The notes under the pieces were generated by a model. That model saw only the letters and a list, made by a program, of their open reading frames with translations, searched no databases and was not told where the DNA came from. The translations under genes were made by a program, and so were the position numbers. A DNA stretch of 64,000 bases from Ignavibacteriales bacterium (GTDB lineage Bacteria; Bacteroidota; Ignavibacteria; Ignavibacteriales; Ignavibacteriaceae): positions 62,001-126,000 of the forward strand of contig JADJIH010000021.1 in assembly GCA_016707115.1 (NCBI GenBank), in the 5' to 3' direction. Numbering within the stretch: position 1 is the first letter of the stretch; the number at the start of each line of letters is the position of its first letter. Positions 8,958 to 17,485 of this stretch are shown piece after piece.

Positions 8958-10043
8958 ATGGCAAGGAAAATAAAGGCTGTTGTAGTTGATGATTCTGCTT
9001 TTATGCGTAAATCACTTTCGCTAATGTTGGAAAGCACTGGTGAGATAGAAGTTATAGCAACTGCTAGAGACGGTATTGAGGGAGTGGAAATGGTTAAAAC
9101 CAAATTTCCAGATATTGTTACAATGGATATTGAAATGCCACGAATGGATGGTCTTACTGCGCTTCAAAAAATAATGAAGGAACATCCAACCCCTGTATTG
9201 ATGGTAAGTTCACTTACAACCGAAGGAGCTAAAGATACTTTAAAAGCGTTAGAATATGGCGCTGTGGATTTTATTCCCAAAGAACTTTCTTACGTTAATG
9301 TTAACATCATTAAAATAAAAGAAGATCTTGTTGCAAAAGTAAAAGCAATTGTCAGCCAAAAATCTCTAAGCTTACGATTGCAGAGAATTCAAAATCTTAA
9401 TGCCAACAAAGGCACTGCACCAGTAGCACCAAGGCAGGATTACTCATCCAAATCAATTCCGCAAATCGGCTATCGCGCAATCGCACTAGGTATTTCTACA
9501 GGCGGCCCAATGTCACTGCAAAAAGTTATTCCAAGACTATCCAAGAAATTATCAATACCAATGTTTATTGTGCAGCATATGCCACCTAAGTTTACTAAAT
9601 CACTTGCAGAAAGATTAAACGGACTTAGTGAAGTTGAGGTTAAGGAGGCTGAAGACAGAGAAATTGTTAGAGGCGGTGTTGTATATATTGCTCCTGGCGG
9701 ATTTCATATGACTGTTGATAAAACCGGGAACAATCATTCAATGATTTCAATATCAGATACTCCATCCGATACACTTCATCGTCCATCGGTTGATGTAATG
9801 TTAAATTCGGTTATTAAAGTTTATAATAAATATGCACTCGGCGTAATCATGACCGGAATGGGCAGAGACGGCGCTGATGCAATAAAAGAATTGAAAATGA
9901 AAGGCGGTTATTCAATCGCGCAGGATGAAGATTCTTGTGTGGTTTACGGTATGCCCAAAGCAATTGTTGATGCTGGGTATGCTGATTTAGTTTTACCGCT
10001 TGATAATATAGCAAATGCAATAAATAAGGCTTGTGCAATATGA
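8958..10043 (+). CDS. cheB: chemotaxis response regulator methylesterase CheB
   Basis: CheB removes methyl groups from receptors and deamidates glutamines. The receiver domain has D57 in VTMDIEMPRMDG and an intact DDSAFMRK pocket. A linker of about 30 residues leads to the esterase domain, with catalytic S180 (ALGISTGGP), H207 (IVQHMPPKFT) and D304 (MGRDGADAI). All three catalytic residues are present. At 361 residues the length is normal. Its start follows cheA by one base and its stop overlaps the next small gene (ATGA), so it is part of the che operon. Confidence 0.97.
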   Translation: MARKIKAVVVDDSAFMRKSLSLMLESTGEIEVIATARDGIEGVEMVKTKFPDIVTMDIEMPRMDGLTALQKIMKEHPTPVLMVSSLTTEGAKDTLKALEYGAVDFIPKELSYVNVNIIKIKEDLVAKVKAIVSQKSLSLRLQRIQNLNANKGTAPVAPRQDYSSKSIPQIGYRAIALGISTGGPMSLQKVIPRLSKKLSIPMFIVQHMPPKFTKSLAERLNGLSEVEVKEAEDREIVRGGVVYIAPGGFHMTVDKTGNNHSMISISDTPSDTLHRPSVDVMLNSVIKVYNKYALGVIMTGMGRDGADAIKELKMKGGYSIAQDEDSCVVYGMPKAIVDAGYADLVLPLDNIANAINKACAI

Positions 10044-10285
10044 ACGATTTAATGGAAGAAGCAATCTTTAACTCAGTTACTTGTAAAAACGGTTCCAGAA
10101 AATCTGGTTTGATTAAAGCTGAAGATGTTCAGATTTCTGGAAGTTCAAAAATTTGTTTTGAAGAAGATCACGCAGAAGGAATTAAAATTGTTCTTACCAA
10201 AGATGCTGAAAACAATATCAAAGAAATAAAATTTATTTGCTCTTGCGGACAAACAAAATCCCTGACATTAGACTACTCTGAGTAA
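10040..10285 (+). CDS. small Cys-containing protein downstream of cheB
   Basis: An 81-residue protein of unknown function. I place the start at the ATG at 10040, which overlaps the cheB stop as ATGA, rather than at the upstream in-frame codon at 10031. No signal peptide or membrane helix is present. Four Cys occur: one early (TCKNG), one mid (ICFEED) and a CSC pair in FICSCGQTKSL. The late CxC could bind metal or be redox active, but no known zinc-binding spacing is obvious. It is the last gene before a 120-bp gap that separates the che and flg operons. Translational coupling to cheB suggests a chemotaxis-related accessory role, which is inference. Confidence 0.7.
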   Translation: MNDLMEEAIFNSVTCKNGSRKSGLIKAEDVQISGSSKICFEEDHAEGIKIVLTKDAENNIKEIKFICSCGQTKSLTLDYSE

Positions 10286-10362
10286 TAACTGACAACTGTT
10301 TACTTTTAGCCATTCGTATTTCAATTTCCCTTAAATAATCGCATTTCTGCCTGTTTTCCTGC

Positions 10363-10378
10363 TGGTACTATTCTTGTC
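10363..10378 (+). promoter_or_regulatory. possible sigma-54 (-24/-12) promoter for flgB
   Basis: The sequence TGGTACTATTCTTGTC has a -24 element (TGGTAC) identical to the strong candidate before the fliA group, and TTG at the right -12 spacing, but GT instead of the usual GC at -12. A start about 12 bases further on falls near 10389, which would exclude the TTG at 10382 as flgB start and supports the ATG at 10406. Weak by itself; credible because of the shared -24 element and location. Confidence 0.4.
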
Positions 10379-10405
10379 TTTTTGATTAACAAAAAGATAA
10401 AGAAT

Positions 10406-10792
10406 ATGCAGTCATCGGGTATAAAATCATTAGAAAAATTTATTGATTACTGTTCAACCAAGAACAAAGTAATAAGTAAAAACATCGCCAACATCGGAAC
10501 GGAAAATTACAAAAGACAAGATGTTGATTTTAAATCTATTCTTTCTGACAATATGGGCCAGATGAAAGCAACAAATCCAAAACATTTAAAGCTTATTCAA
10601 AATGATAAACCTGGGTTTGAAATAACTAAAGACAATTCTCTTGATAATGTTTCAGGTGTTAACAATGTGGATATTGATCAGGAAATGTCAGAGTTAGCTG
10701 CTAATTCAATTCAGTTCAGATTTGCATCTAGAAAAATTGGCGATTACTACAGAAACTTACAAAACGTTATTAAAGGCGGAGGTAAATTTTGA
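10406..10792 (+). CDS. flgB: flagellar basal-body rod protein FlgB
   Basis: FlgB forms the proximal rod inside the periplasm. The protein (128 residues from the ATG at 10406; a TTG at 10382 would add eight) shows the rod-family N-terminal pattern SKNIANIGTENYKRQDVDFK and the C-terminal block VDIDQEMSELAANSIQFRFA followed by a rod-type helical end. This N- and C-terminal helix arrangement with an unstructured middle is typical. It opens the rod-MS ring-export operon: flgB, flgC, small protein, fliE, fliF, a classic order. The stop TGA overlaps the TTG start of flgC. Confidence 0.94.
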   Translation: MQSSGIKSLEKFIDYCSTKNKVISKNIANIGTENYKRQDVDFKSILSDNMGQMKATNPKHLKLIQNDKPGFEITKDNSLDNVSGVNNVDIDQEMSELAANSIQFRFASRKIGDYYRNLQNVIKGGGKF

Positions 10793-11286
10793 AAATAGGA
10801 GATAATTTTTTGGGCTTTGGAATAAGCGGTAAAGGATTGAGCATTCAGCGTAAAAAGATGAATCTTATAGCGGAAAATCTTGCCAATGGAAATACTGTTA
10901 GAACTGAAGACGGCAAACCAATTAATAGAAAAGTATTAACAGTTAAACAAAAAGATATGCCGTTTAACGATACCTTTAATGATATGAAAAGCACAATAAA
11001 ACTTGCAGCTACAAACTCAAACCATATTTCCACGCCATCAACTTTTGAGTTTAATTCACCGCAAAAAAACGGGTTAGAATTTAATGTTAATGATGATACG
11101 ACACAGGGCGATATTGTTTACATGCCGGAACATCCGGATGCAAATCAAGATGGTTATGTTCAGCTTTCCAACATCAACACGATAAATGAAATGGTTGATA
11201 TGATAGCAGCTACAAGAAGTTATGAAGCTAATCTAACAGCATTCAATTCTTCAAAACAAATGGCTAAAGATTCATTAGAGATATAG
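10789..11286 (+). CDS. flgC: flagellar basal-body rod protein FlgC
   Basis: Proximal rod subunit, 165 residues. The N-terminal rod motif reads KGLSIQRKKMNLIAENLANG, and the C-terminal motif reads NINTINEMVDMIAATRSYEA followed by a helical end, both typical of FlgC. The start is a TTG overlapping the flgB stop as TTGA. A strong Shine-Dalgarno GGAGGT at 10778-10783, five bases upstream, supports this choice over any downstream ATG. The conserved D-x-x-Q-D-G-Y segment HPDANQDGYVQLSNIN before the C-terminal helix is also as expected. Confidence 0.95.
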   Translation: MKIGDNFLGFGISGKGLSIQRKKMNLIAENLANGNTVRTEDGKPINRKVLTVKQKDMPFNDTFNDMKSTIKLAATNSNHISTPSTFEFNSPQKNGLEFNVNDDTTQGDIVYMPEHPDANQDGYVQLSNINTINEMVDMIAATRSYEANLTAFNSSKQMAKDSLEI

Positions 11287-11297
11287 GAGATTTGTAA

Positions 11298-11539
11298 ATG
11301 GCGGTAAGTATGAATTTAATTGGTAATTATTCAGCATATGGATTGAATAATGCTAAAAGTAATAAGACAAATATTAAAAATGCTGTAGCGCAAAGTGAAA
11401 GTATAAATCCGGATGAGAAAAAGTTTTTGCAGAAATGTATCCGGCAAAACAAAATGAAATTATGGAATATTATTACTACGAGCGTTCAGGTAAAATGAGT
11501 GGAATTTCTGTAGGAACAAACATCGATAGGAGAGGATAA
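11298..11539 (+). CDS. small conserved-looking protein between flgC and fliE, frameshifted
   Basis: As sequenced, the frame starting at 11298 runs to 11498 and ends in an implausible tail. Adding one T to the run at 11424-11428 gives an 80-residue protein that continues as FAEMYPAKQNEIMEYYYYER and ends with an SVGTNIDRRG-type tail right before fliE. The repaired product has a polar N-terminal half and a Tyr-rich C-terminal half. I do not recognise a named family. Its place in a rod/MS-ring operon and the tight junctions (11 bp to flgC, one base to fliE) suggest a flagellar assembly accessory. The stop at 11537-11539 lies next to the fliE ATG. Confidence 0.65.
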
Positions 11540-11540
11540 A

Positions 11541-11831
11541 ATGGCTATTGAATCAATTAGCGGCAATCTGCCCTCATTAATAATTAAACAGGATGTTAAA
11601 AAAGCACCGGCAGAAGAGTTTGGAAATTTGCTAACCGATTTTATTGGTGATGTAAACAAATCGCAGATAGATGCTTCAAAATCAGCACAAAGTTTTATTA
11701 ATGGCGATCAAATCGAGATACATGATGTGATGATTGCTGGAGAGAAGGCTAAAACGAGTTTAGAGTTGTTGATGGAAATAAGAAATAAAACAGTTGATAT
11801 GTATCGTGAATTAACCAGAATGTCTATATAA
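11541..11831 (+). CDS. fliE: flagellar hook-basal body complex protein FliE
   Basis: FliE is the adaptor between the MS ring and the rod. The 96-residue protein has the family C-terminal signature: IHDVMIAGEKAKTSLELLME followed by IRNKTVDMYRELTRMSI, the pattern of nearly all FliE proteins. Length is normal. A purine-rich Shine-Dalgarno (AGGAGAGGA) lies just before the ATG. It is placed between the frameshifted small gene and fliF, the classical flgBC-fliEF order. Confidence 0.95.
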   Translation: MAIESISGNLPSLIIKQDVKKAPAEEFGNLLTDFIGDVNKSQIDASKSAQSFINGDQIEIHDVMIAGEKAKTSLELLMEIRNKTVDMYRELTRMSI

Positions 11832-11836
11832 ACAAT

Positions 11837-13432
11837 ATGAGCAAAAAACCTACTGATGCAGTGATGTCACTGCTGAATCAACTTTCAATACAACAGAAAG
11901 TACTAATTGGCGGATCGGCAGTTTTAACAACAATATTATTAATTGTACTTCTTACTTTTCTTAACGAGCCAACATACTCCCCATTGTATTCAGATCTTAC
12001 TTCTGATGATGCATCAAAAGTAATTGAGTTTTTGAATGCGCAAAAAATTCCATATAAAATTGAAGACAACGGAAAAACTATACAGGTACCTAAGGATAAA
12101 TTGTATGAGACACGATTAAGTCTTGCGGGTAAAGGTATTCCAACATCAGGAACAATTGGATATGAATTGTTTGATAAAAGTACTATGGGTATGTCTGAGT
12201 TTATGCAAAAGCTTAATTACAAACGATCGCTTGAAGGAGAACTTGCAAGAACAATTCTTGGTATTACAGGAATTGATGGTGTTAGAGTTCACATAGTTTT
12301 TCCTGAAAGAACAATCTTCCGAGATGAGCAAAAGCAGCCCACAGCTTCAGTTGTGTTAAAAATGAAAGAAAACTTTGCCTTACCACGATCAAGTTCAATG
12401 TCAATTGTAAACCTTGTTGCAAGTGCAGTTGAAGGTTTAACCACAAGTTCAATAACACTTATTGATACTAAGGGTAAACTTCTTTGGAAAGAAGATAATG
12501 AAAGTTCAATTTCATTCTCCAGCAATAAACAGTATGAAATAAAAAATTCTGTAGAAAGTTATTTAGTTCAAAAAGCGCAAACACTTTTAGATAATATTCT
12601 TGGTTACGGAAATTCAATGGTTCAGGTAAATGCCGATTTGAATTTTGACCAGGTTGAAAAGACAATGGAGACTTATGACCCTGAGCAGCAAGTTGTTGTA
12701 AGCGAACAAACAATGGTTTCCAACAATGCCGGAAAAAGTATAAGCGATACTACTGCACAAAACAATCAGAGCAGCACAACCAATTATGAAATAGGTAAGA
12801 CAATTGAACGTGTTGTGCAAGGAAGCGGCAACATTACTCGCTTAAGTATTGCTGCAGTTATAAATGACATACCTAAGGAGGTTCAAAAAGGAGACGTAAC
12901 TGAAACTGTATTTGAACCTCGCTCTCCTGAGCAAATAAAAAAATTAGAAGAATTAATTAAAAATGCGGTTGGACTTGATGTTGACAGGAATGATCAGATT
13001 TCCATTGTTAATCTTCCATTCCAAACAGCTCCTGCAAATGAATTTGTTGAAGAAAGTACAACCTGGTTTGAAGATGCTGATGGAATATCTAATCTGCTTC
13101 TGGTTATAATTGCCATTGCAGGTGCTATTTTCTTACTCCGCGGCTTGATGTCTAAACTTAAGAATGAACAAATATTTGTTGGTAATGTTCAACAGGAATA
13201 TGCTTTACAACCAGCAATTTCACAAAGTATGTCCAGCAGCAAAAAAGTACCTCAAGTCTTAAATGATATGAGAAAGAAAAAGGAACTATTGCCAATTGGG
13301 GATATTGAGGATGAAATTTCTGATGAAGCAATTAATAAGAAAAACAGGCAGGAAAAAATCAGTAATTATGTTTCCAAAAATCCAACCGAAGCTGCAAAAT
13401 TAATAAACGCATGGTTACACGAAGATGAGTAA
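11837..13432 (+). CDS. fliF: flagellar MS-ring protein FliF
   Basis: FliF builds the inner-membrane MS ring that houses the export gate. The 531-residue protein has a first membrane helix (about 22-43), then the ring-building motifs with YSDLTSDDASKVIEFLNAQK and GYELFDKSTMGMSEFMQKLN, and the conserved RVHIVFPERTIF block. A Ser/Gln/Asn-rich loop (about 285-320) corresponds to the beta-collar region. A second membrane helix lies near 415-437 (LLLVIIAIAGAIFLLRGLM). The cytoplasmic C-terminal tail ends with NPTEAAKLINAWLHEDE, the typical FliG-binding segment. The stop overlaps the fliG start by 8 bp. Confidence 0.97.
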   Translation: MSKKPTDAVMSLLNQLSIQQKVLIGGSAVLTTILLIVLLTFLNEPTYSPLYSDLTSDDASKVIEFLNAQKIPYKIEDNGKTIQVPKDKLYETRLSLAGKGIPTSGTIGYELFDKSTMGMSEFMQKLNYKRSLEGELARTILGITGIDGVRVHIVFPERTIFRDEQKQPTASVVLKMKENFALPRSSSMSIVNLVASAVEGLTTSSITLIDTKGKLLWKEDNESSISFSSNKQYEIKNSVESYLVQKAQTLLDNILGYGNSMVQVNADLNFDQVEKTMETYDPEQQVVVSEQTMVSNNAGKSISDTTAQNNQSSTTNYEIGKTIERVVQGSGNITRLSIAAVINDIPKEVQKGDVTETVFEPRSPEQIKKLEELIKNAVGLDVDRNDQISIVNLPFQTAPANEFVEESTTWFEDADGISNLLLVIIAIAGAIFLLRGLMSKLKNEQIFVGNVQQEYALQPAISQSMSSSKKVPQVLNDMRKKKELLPIGDIEDEISDEAINKKNRQEKISNYVSKNPTEAAKLINAWLHEDE

Positions 13433-14462
13433 TAACGCAAAACAAGAAGCCGTTAGTTATGCCGAAATACCAGGAGTTCAAAAAGCTGCATTACTGTTAA
13501 TTGCGCTTAATATTGAAACAGCATCAACTGTGTTTAAATATCTTGATCCTGAACAAGTTGAGAAAATTTCAGCCGAAATTTCACGAGTGAAAAATATTCC
13601 TTCTACAACCGTTGATAAAGTAATGCAGGACTTTTATGATATGGTTACTGCGCGCGAATATGTACTTGAAGGTGGATTGGAATATGCTCAGGCAGTATTG
13701 GAAAAATCATTTGGACCACAAAAAGCGGTTGAAATAATTGATCGCGTAAGAACACTTACAACACTTAAGGGGTTTGATGTTCTTAAGAAAGCTGAATCTA
13801 CACAGCTTGTAAATTTTTTAAGCAAAGAGCATCCGCAAACTATAGCATTAATTCTTTGTCACTTAAGTCCGGATCAAACAGCAGAAGCATTAAAGGAATT
13901 GCCGGAACCATTTCGTTCTGATGTTGCATATAGAATTGCAACACTTGGAAAAGTCTCTCCACAAACATTGAAGCAAATTGAGAGAGTTGTTGATGAAATG
14001 GCTGGTTCAACAATGAGCCAATCAGTAAGCAAAGTTGGCGGAACAAAAACACTGGCCACAATTCTCAATCGCCTTAATGTATCAATGAGTAAAGATATTC
14101 TGGACAAGATGGATGGGCGTGATAGTGATGTTGCACTTGAAATCAAAAGATTGATGTTCTTATTTGAAGATATAATCAACATCCAGGATAAAGACATTCA
14201 AAAAATTCTTAAAGAAGTTGATAGAAAAGATCTTGCTCTATCATTAAAAGTAACCGATGAAAAACTTAAGAATAAAATCTTTGCAAATATGTCTGAACGT
14301 GCCGCTGATCTGCTTAAAGAAGAATTACAGTTTATGGGAATGGTTAAATTAAAAGAAGTTGAAATTGCACAAGCTAAAATTATTGATGTTGTAAAAAGTC
14401 TTGAAGAAACAGGCGAAATTTCCTTGAATCTGCAAGGTGGTAAAGAGGAAGTTTATGTCTGA
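13425..14462 (+). CDS. fliG: flagellar motor switch protein FliG
   Basis: FliG couples FliF to the C ring and transduces torque from the stators. This 345-residue protein has the three-domain layout: an N-terminal FliF-binding domain (KAALLLIALNIETASTVFKY), the middle armadillo domain with the EHPQTIALILCHLSPDQTAE motif, and the C-terminal charged torque helix region (EIKRLMFLFEDIINIQDKDI, then KILKEVDRKDLALSLK). Length and motifs are standard. It overlaps fliF by 8 bp and fliH by 8 bp, indicating tight translational coupling. Confidence 0.97.
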   Translation: MSNNAKQEAVSYAEIPGVQKAALLLIALNIETASTVFKYLDPEQVEKISAEISRVKNIPSTTVDKVMQDFYDMVTAREYVLEGGLEYAQAVLEKSFGPQKAVEIIDRVRTLTTLKGFDVLKKAESTQLVNFLSKEHPQTIALILCHLSPDQTAEALKELPEPFRSDVAYRIATLGKVSPQTLKQIERVVDEMAGSTMSQSVSKVGGTKTLATILNRLNVSMSKDILDKMDGRDSDVALEIKRLMFLFEDIINIQDKDIQKILKEVDRKDLALSLKVTDEKLKNKIFANMSERAADLLKEELQFMGMVKLKEVEIAQAKIIDVVKSLEETGEISLNLQGGKEEVYV

Positions 14463-15075
14463 TGTAATTAAGATAAATAAAAGACCTACAAATATTACTG
14501 CATATTCTAATAGTGAAACAGCGTTTCATACAAGTGAAGAACAGGAAAAAGAAAATCATCAGATTGCATTACACAACCAGTATACAAAGGGTTTTGAAGA
14601 AGGACAGATAACAGTTAAGGAAAAGAGTGAACGGGAATTTAATGAGAGACTTTTAAAAAAATATTCTGAACTTAACAATTTAATGTCGGACTTAAATGAC
14701 AAATCAGTTTTGTTGGAATCACAATTTGAACAATTAGTTATGAATGTTGGATTTGTTCTGGCAGAAGCAATTCTGAAACGGGAAATTGAAAGAGAATCAA
14801 TATTTAAAGATGTTCTTGATGAATCATTGAAAAAAGTATTAGGCGCAAATGAAATTATTGTACGATTACATCCTAAAGATTATGAATCAATAGTTATTGA
14901 CGGCAAATCATTTCAGATGAAAGATTCTTTTTCACAAATAAAATTTGAAAAGGATGATAGAATTGAAATGGGAGGATGCTTTATTGAAAGTGAAATTGGA
15001 AATGCAGATGGTAGAATATCATCACAGTTAAATGAATTGAAAAGAAAACTTGACATAGGATTTAGTAACCATTGA
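14455..15075 (+). CDS. fliH: flagellar export apparatus protein FliH
   Basis: FliH is the elongated peripheral-stalk-like regulator of the export ATPase FliI. I start at ATG 14455 because GAGGA at 14445-14449 lies five bases upstream; a GTG at 14437 in the same frame would sit further inside fliG. The 206-residue protein has the typical layout: a variable N-terminus, a helical GxxxG-like region (YTKGFEEGQITVKEKSEREF), a long coiled coil, and a C-terminal domain similar to the V-type ATPase E subunit (VLDESLKKVLGANEIIVRLH). Position between fliG and fliI confirms the call even though sequence conservation in the family is low. Confidence 0.88.
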   Translation: MSDVIKINKRPTNITAYSNSETAFHTSEEQEKENHQIALHNQYTKGFEEGQITVKEKSEREFNERLLKKYSELNNLMSDLNDKSVLLESQFEQLVMNVGFVLAEAILKREIERESIFKDVLDESLKKVLGANEIIVRLHPKDYESIVIDGKSFQMKDSFSQIKFEKDDRIEMGGCFIESEIGNADGRISSQLNELKRKLDIGFSNH

Positions 15076-16406
15076 ACTACCAGATGGATCTGACACAACA
15101 ATACATTGAAAAATATTTAAATCGCATTGGCAATGTTGATTTGATAAAGCTGAATGGTAAAGTAACTGATGTAATCGGCTTGGTCATTGTTTCTGTTGGC
15201 CCAAACGTTTCACTTGGAGAAGTTTGTACAATAGTTAATAAAAGCGGCCAGGAAGTATGTAAGTGTGAAGTTGTTGGATTTCGAGATGGAAAAGTTTTAT
15301 CAATTGCCCTTGGTGAGGTCCATGAAATATCTCCAAAGTGCGAAATAATTGCGGGCGGAAAAATGTTTACCGTTGGTGTGGGTAAAGAATTGCTCGGAAG
15401 AGTAATTGATGGACTTGGAAATCCGATTGATGGTAAAGGTGAACTAAAAGTAACTTCATTTAGATCTTTGCATAGAGAGCCCCCAAATCCATTAGAGAGA
15501 AAAAGAATTAACTCTGTACTTCAAACCGGTGTAAGAGCTATTGATGGTTTACTAACAGTTGGTCGCGGACAAAGAGTTGGAATATTTGCTGGAAGCGGAG
15601 TTGGTAAAAGTGTTACACTTGGAATGATTGCAAGAAATACCGATGCTGATGTAAATGTGATTACGTTAATTGGAGAACGCGGCAGAGAAGTTAGAGAGTT
15701 TATTGAAAAAGATTTAGGCGAGGACGGATTAAAAAAATCTGTTGTTGTTGTTGCAACCAGTGATAAGTCTGCTCTAGTTAGAATGAAAGGCGCTTATATC
15801 GGAACTACAATTGCAGAATACTTCCGTGATCTTGGAATGGATGTTTTGTTAATGATGGATTCGGTAACACGATTTGCAATGGCGCAGAGAGAAATTGGGT
15901 TAACAATCGGTGAACCGCCAACAACAAAAGGTTACACTCCTTCTGTTTTTGCAGCACTTCCAAAACTTTTAGAACGTGCTGGTACAACTGATTCAGGTTC
16001 TATCACCGGATTATATAATGTTCTTGTTGATGGTGATGATATGACAGAACCTATTGCCGATGCAGTAAGATCTATACTTGATGGGCATATTGTGTTATCA
16101 AGAAAACTTGCAAACAGCGGTCAGTTTCCTGCAGTTGATCCACTTCAAAGTGTTAGCCGTGTTATGCCTGATATAGTTACAAAACAGCATCGCGACAGAA
16201 CAATAATTTTCAATGAGATATTATCAACTTATAGAGAAGCGGAAGATCTTATAAATATTGGTGCATATGTGAAAGGCAGCAATCCTCAGATAGATCACGC
16301 ATTAAATAAGATTAGTCATCTTCGTTCATTTCTTAAACAGGATATTTTTGAATCATCAGAATATAACTCAACACTAAAAAGATTATTTGAAATTATAGAA
16401 CTATAA
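15072..16406 (+). CDS. fliI: flagellum-specific ATPase FliI
   Basis: FliI is the F1-beta-like ATPase that delivers export substrates. The 444-residue protein has Walker A GSGVGKS at residues 175-181, Walker B VLLMMDSVTRFAMAQREIGL, and the flagellar/type III export signature GEPPTTKGYTPSVFAALPKL. Everything expected of the family is present. The start is most likely the TTG at 15072 overlapping the fliH stop as TTGA, a junction style repeated in this cluster; the ATG at 15084 is an alternative. No frameshift is seen. Confidence 0.97.
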   Translation: MNYQMDLTQQYIEKYLNRIGNVDLIKLNGKVTDVIGLVIVSVGPNVSLGEVCTIVNKSGQEVCKCEVVGFRDGKVLSIALGEVHEISPKCEIIAGGKMFTVGVGKELLGRVIDGLGNPIDGKGELKVTSFRSLHREPPNPLERKRINSVLQTGVRAIDGLLTVGRGQRVGIFAGSGVGKSVTLGMIARNTDADVNVITLIGERGREVREFIEKDLGEDGLKKSVVVVATSDKSALVRMKGAYIGTTIAEYFRDLGMDVLLMMDSVTRFAMAQREIGLTIGEPPTTKGYTPSVFAALPKLLERAGTTDSGSITGLYNVLVDGDDMTEPIADAVRSILDGHIVLSRKLANSGQFPAVDPLQSVSRVMPDIVTKQHRDRTIIFNEILSTYREAEDLINIGAYVKGSNPQIDHALNKISHLRSFLKQDIFESSEYNSTLKRLFEIIEL

Positions 16407-16431
16407 ACATATAGCTGGAACGGAATAAGTA

Positions 16432-16818
16432 ATGTCAAAATTCAGATTCAAATTTGAATCCGTAAGAAAAGTTAAAGAAGCTTTTGAAAAAAAAGCACAG
16501 AAAGAACTCGCTCAAATAGATTTGTTTATTACAAAACATCAAGAGCTAAGACAAAAACTTGAAGATGAAATAAATGACTTGCGTAATTCAGCCTATAAAA
16601 AAAGAATGAATGTTTCTGAACTGCAATTTCTAGGCGGCTATGATTCTGTTTTAAAGCAGCAGCTTGAAATGCAATCAGAAGTTATCAATCAGCTTGAGAA
16701 AAAACGCGTGAAGAAGATTGAAGAAGTTGTTGTTAAAACAAAAGAGAAAAAAATATTAAATCAGCTTGAAGAAACTCATCGGGGAAATTTTATAAAGATA
16801 TTAACTCAACTGAGATGA
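16432..16818 (+). CDS. fliJ: flagellar export chaperone FliJ
   Basis: A 128-residue protein predicted as one long antiparallel coiled coil (FRFKFESVRKVKEAFEKKAQ at the N-terminus, heptad pattern throughout, charged Lys/Glu content). FliJ is poorly conserved in sequence but always a short coiled coil encoded directly after fliI, where it acts like the gamma stalk of the export ATPase. The N-terminal F-x-F-x-x-V-R/L-x-x-K pattern is the usual FliJ signature. The 26-bp gap to fliI and the following motE-like gene fit. Confidence 0.85.
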   Translation: MSKFRFKFESVRKVKEAFEKKAQKELAQIDLFITKHQELRQKLEDEINDLRNSAYKKRMNVSELQFLGGYDSVLKQQLEMQSEVINQLEKKRVKKIEEVVVKTKEKKILNQLEETHRGNFIKILTQLR

Positions 16819-16864
16819 AAAACTTTGATGAGATTGGTGTGCAAAATTTTAATAAGGCAAAAAA

Positions 16865-17485
16865 ATGAAGCAGGGAATAATTTACGGAGGAACTTTTCTT
16901 TTTGCGTTTGTAATTGTAACTGGATTATTAATCTATCTTAATTCATCATACGAAAATATTTTTCAATTTAATTTTGCACCAAAATCATTAGTGCAGTTAT
17001 CAGATTCTACCAAGACAGATTCATTAAATGTTACAGAAAATAAAGAGCCAATTATTGAACAGGATTCAACAATTGCACAGGATAGCATTTTACTATCATC
17101 ATTAGGTGGTATTGAAACGAATGATTCTGTAAAGAATAATAAAACTGATTCAATAAGTATTAAGAGCAATAGTGAAAATCTCACTAAAAAGGGGATTGAA
17201 AAGGTTGATACGAAAAACTTAAAAACGGATGTAACCTCAATTCCACTTCCAAATGATAAGCCCGTAACGCAAAATATCGTACAAGGCAAAGAGTACACGG
17301 AATGGATTACAAAAGTTACAAGCATTTATGCAGCAATGGAGCCAAAAAAGGCAGCTAAAATAATTCAAACTTATTCCGATAATGTAGCAAGAGATATTTT
17401 ATATAATATGAATAAGAAGACAGCGGCAAAGGTTGTCTCTGAATTAAGCCCGGAAACAGCAAATAGAATTTTTAGGTTTGAATGA
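16865..17485 (+). CDS. membrane-anchored MotE/MgtE-N-like flagellar protein
   Basis: A 206-residue protein with one N-terminal membrane helix (about 7-27), a long Ser/Thr/Asp/Lys-rich periplasmic linker (about 45-130), and a C-terminal helical domain (about 145-206). That domain has AAMEPKKAAKIIQTYSDNVA and KKTAAKVVSELSPETANRIF, the pattern of the MgtE N-terminal fold shared with the periplasmic motility protein MotE and FliG-like helices. Genes of this type typically sit between fliJ and fliK. The role is probably stator or rod stabilisation in the periplasm; this is inference from family and position. It ends overlapping the fliK start (ATGA). Confidence 0.78.
   Translation: MKQGIIYGGTFLFAFVIVTGLLIYLNSSYENIFQFNFAPKSLVQLSDSTKTDSLNVTENKEPIIEQDSTIAQDSILLSSLGGIETNDSVKNNKTDSISIKSNSENLTKKGIEKVDTKNLKTDVTSIPLPNDKPVTQNIVQGKEYTEWITKVTSIYAAMEPKKAAKIIQTYSDNVARDILYNMNKKTAAKVVSELSPETANRIFRFE

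Noticed and set aside
10382..10405. TTG at 10382 as flgB start
   Set aside because: It lies upstream of the transcription start predicted by the -24/-12 site and adds residues unlike FlgB; ATG at 10406 is preferred.
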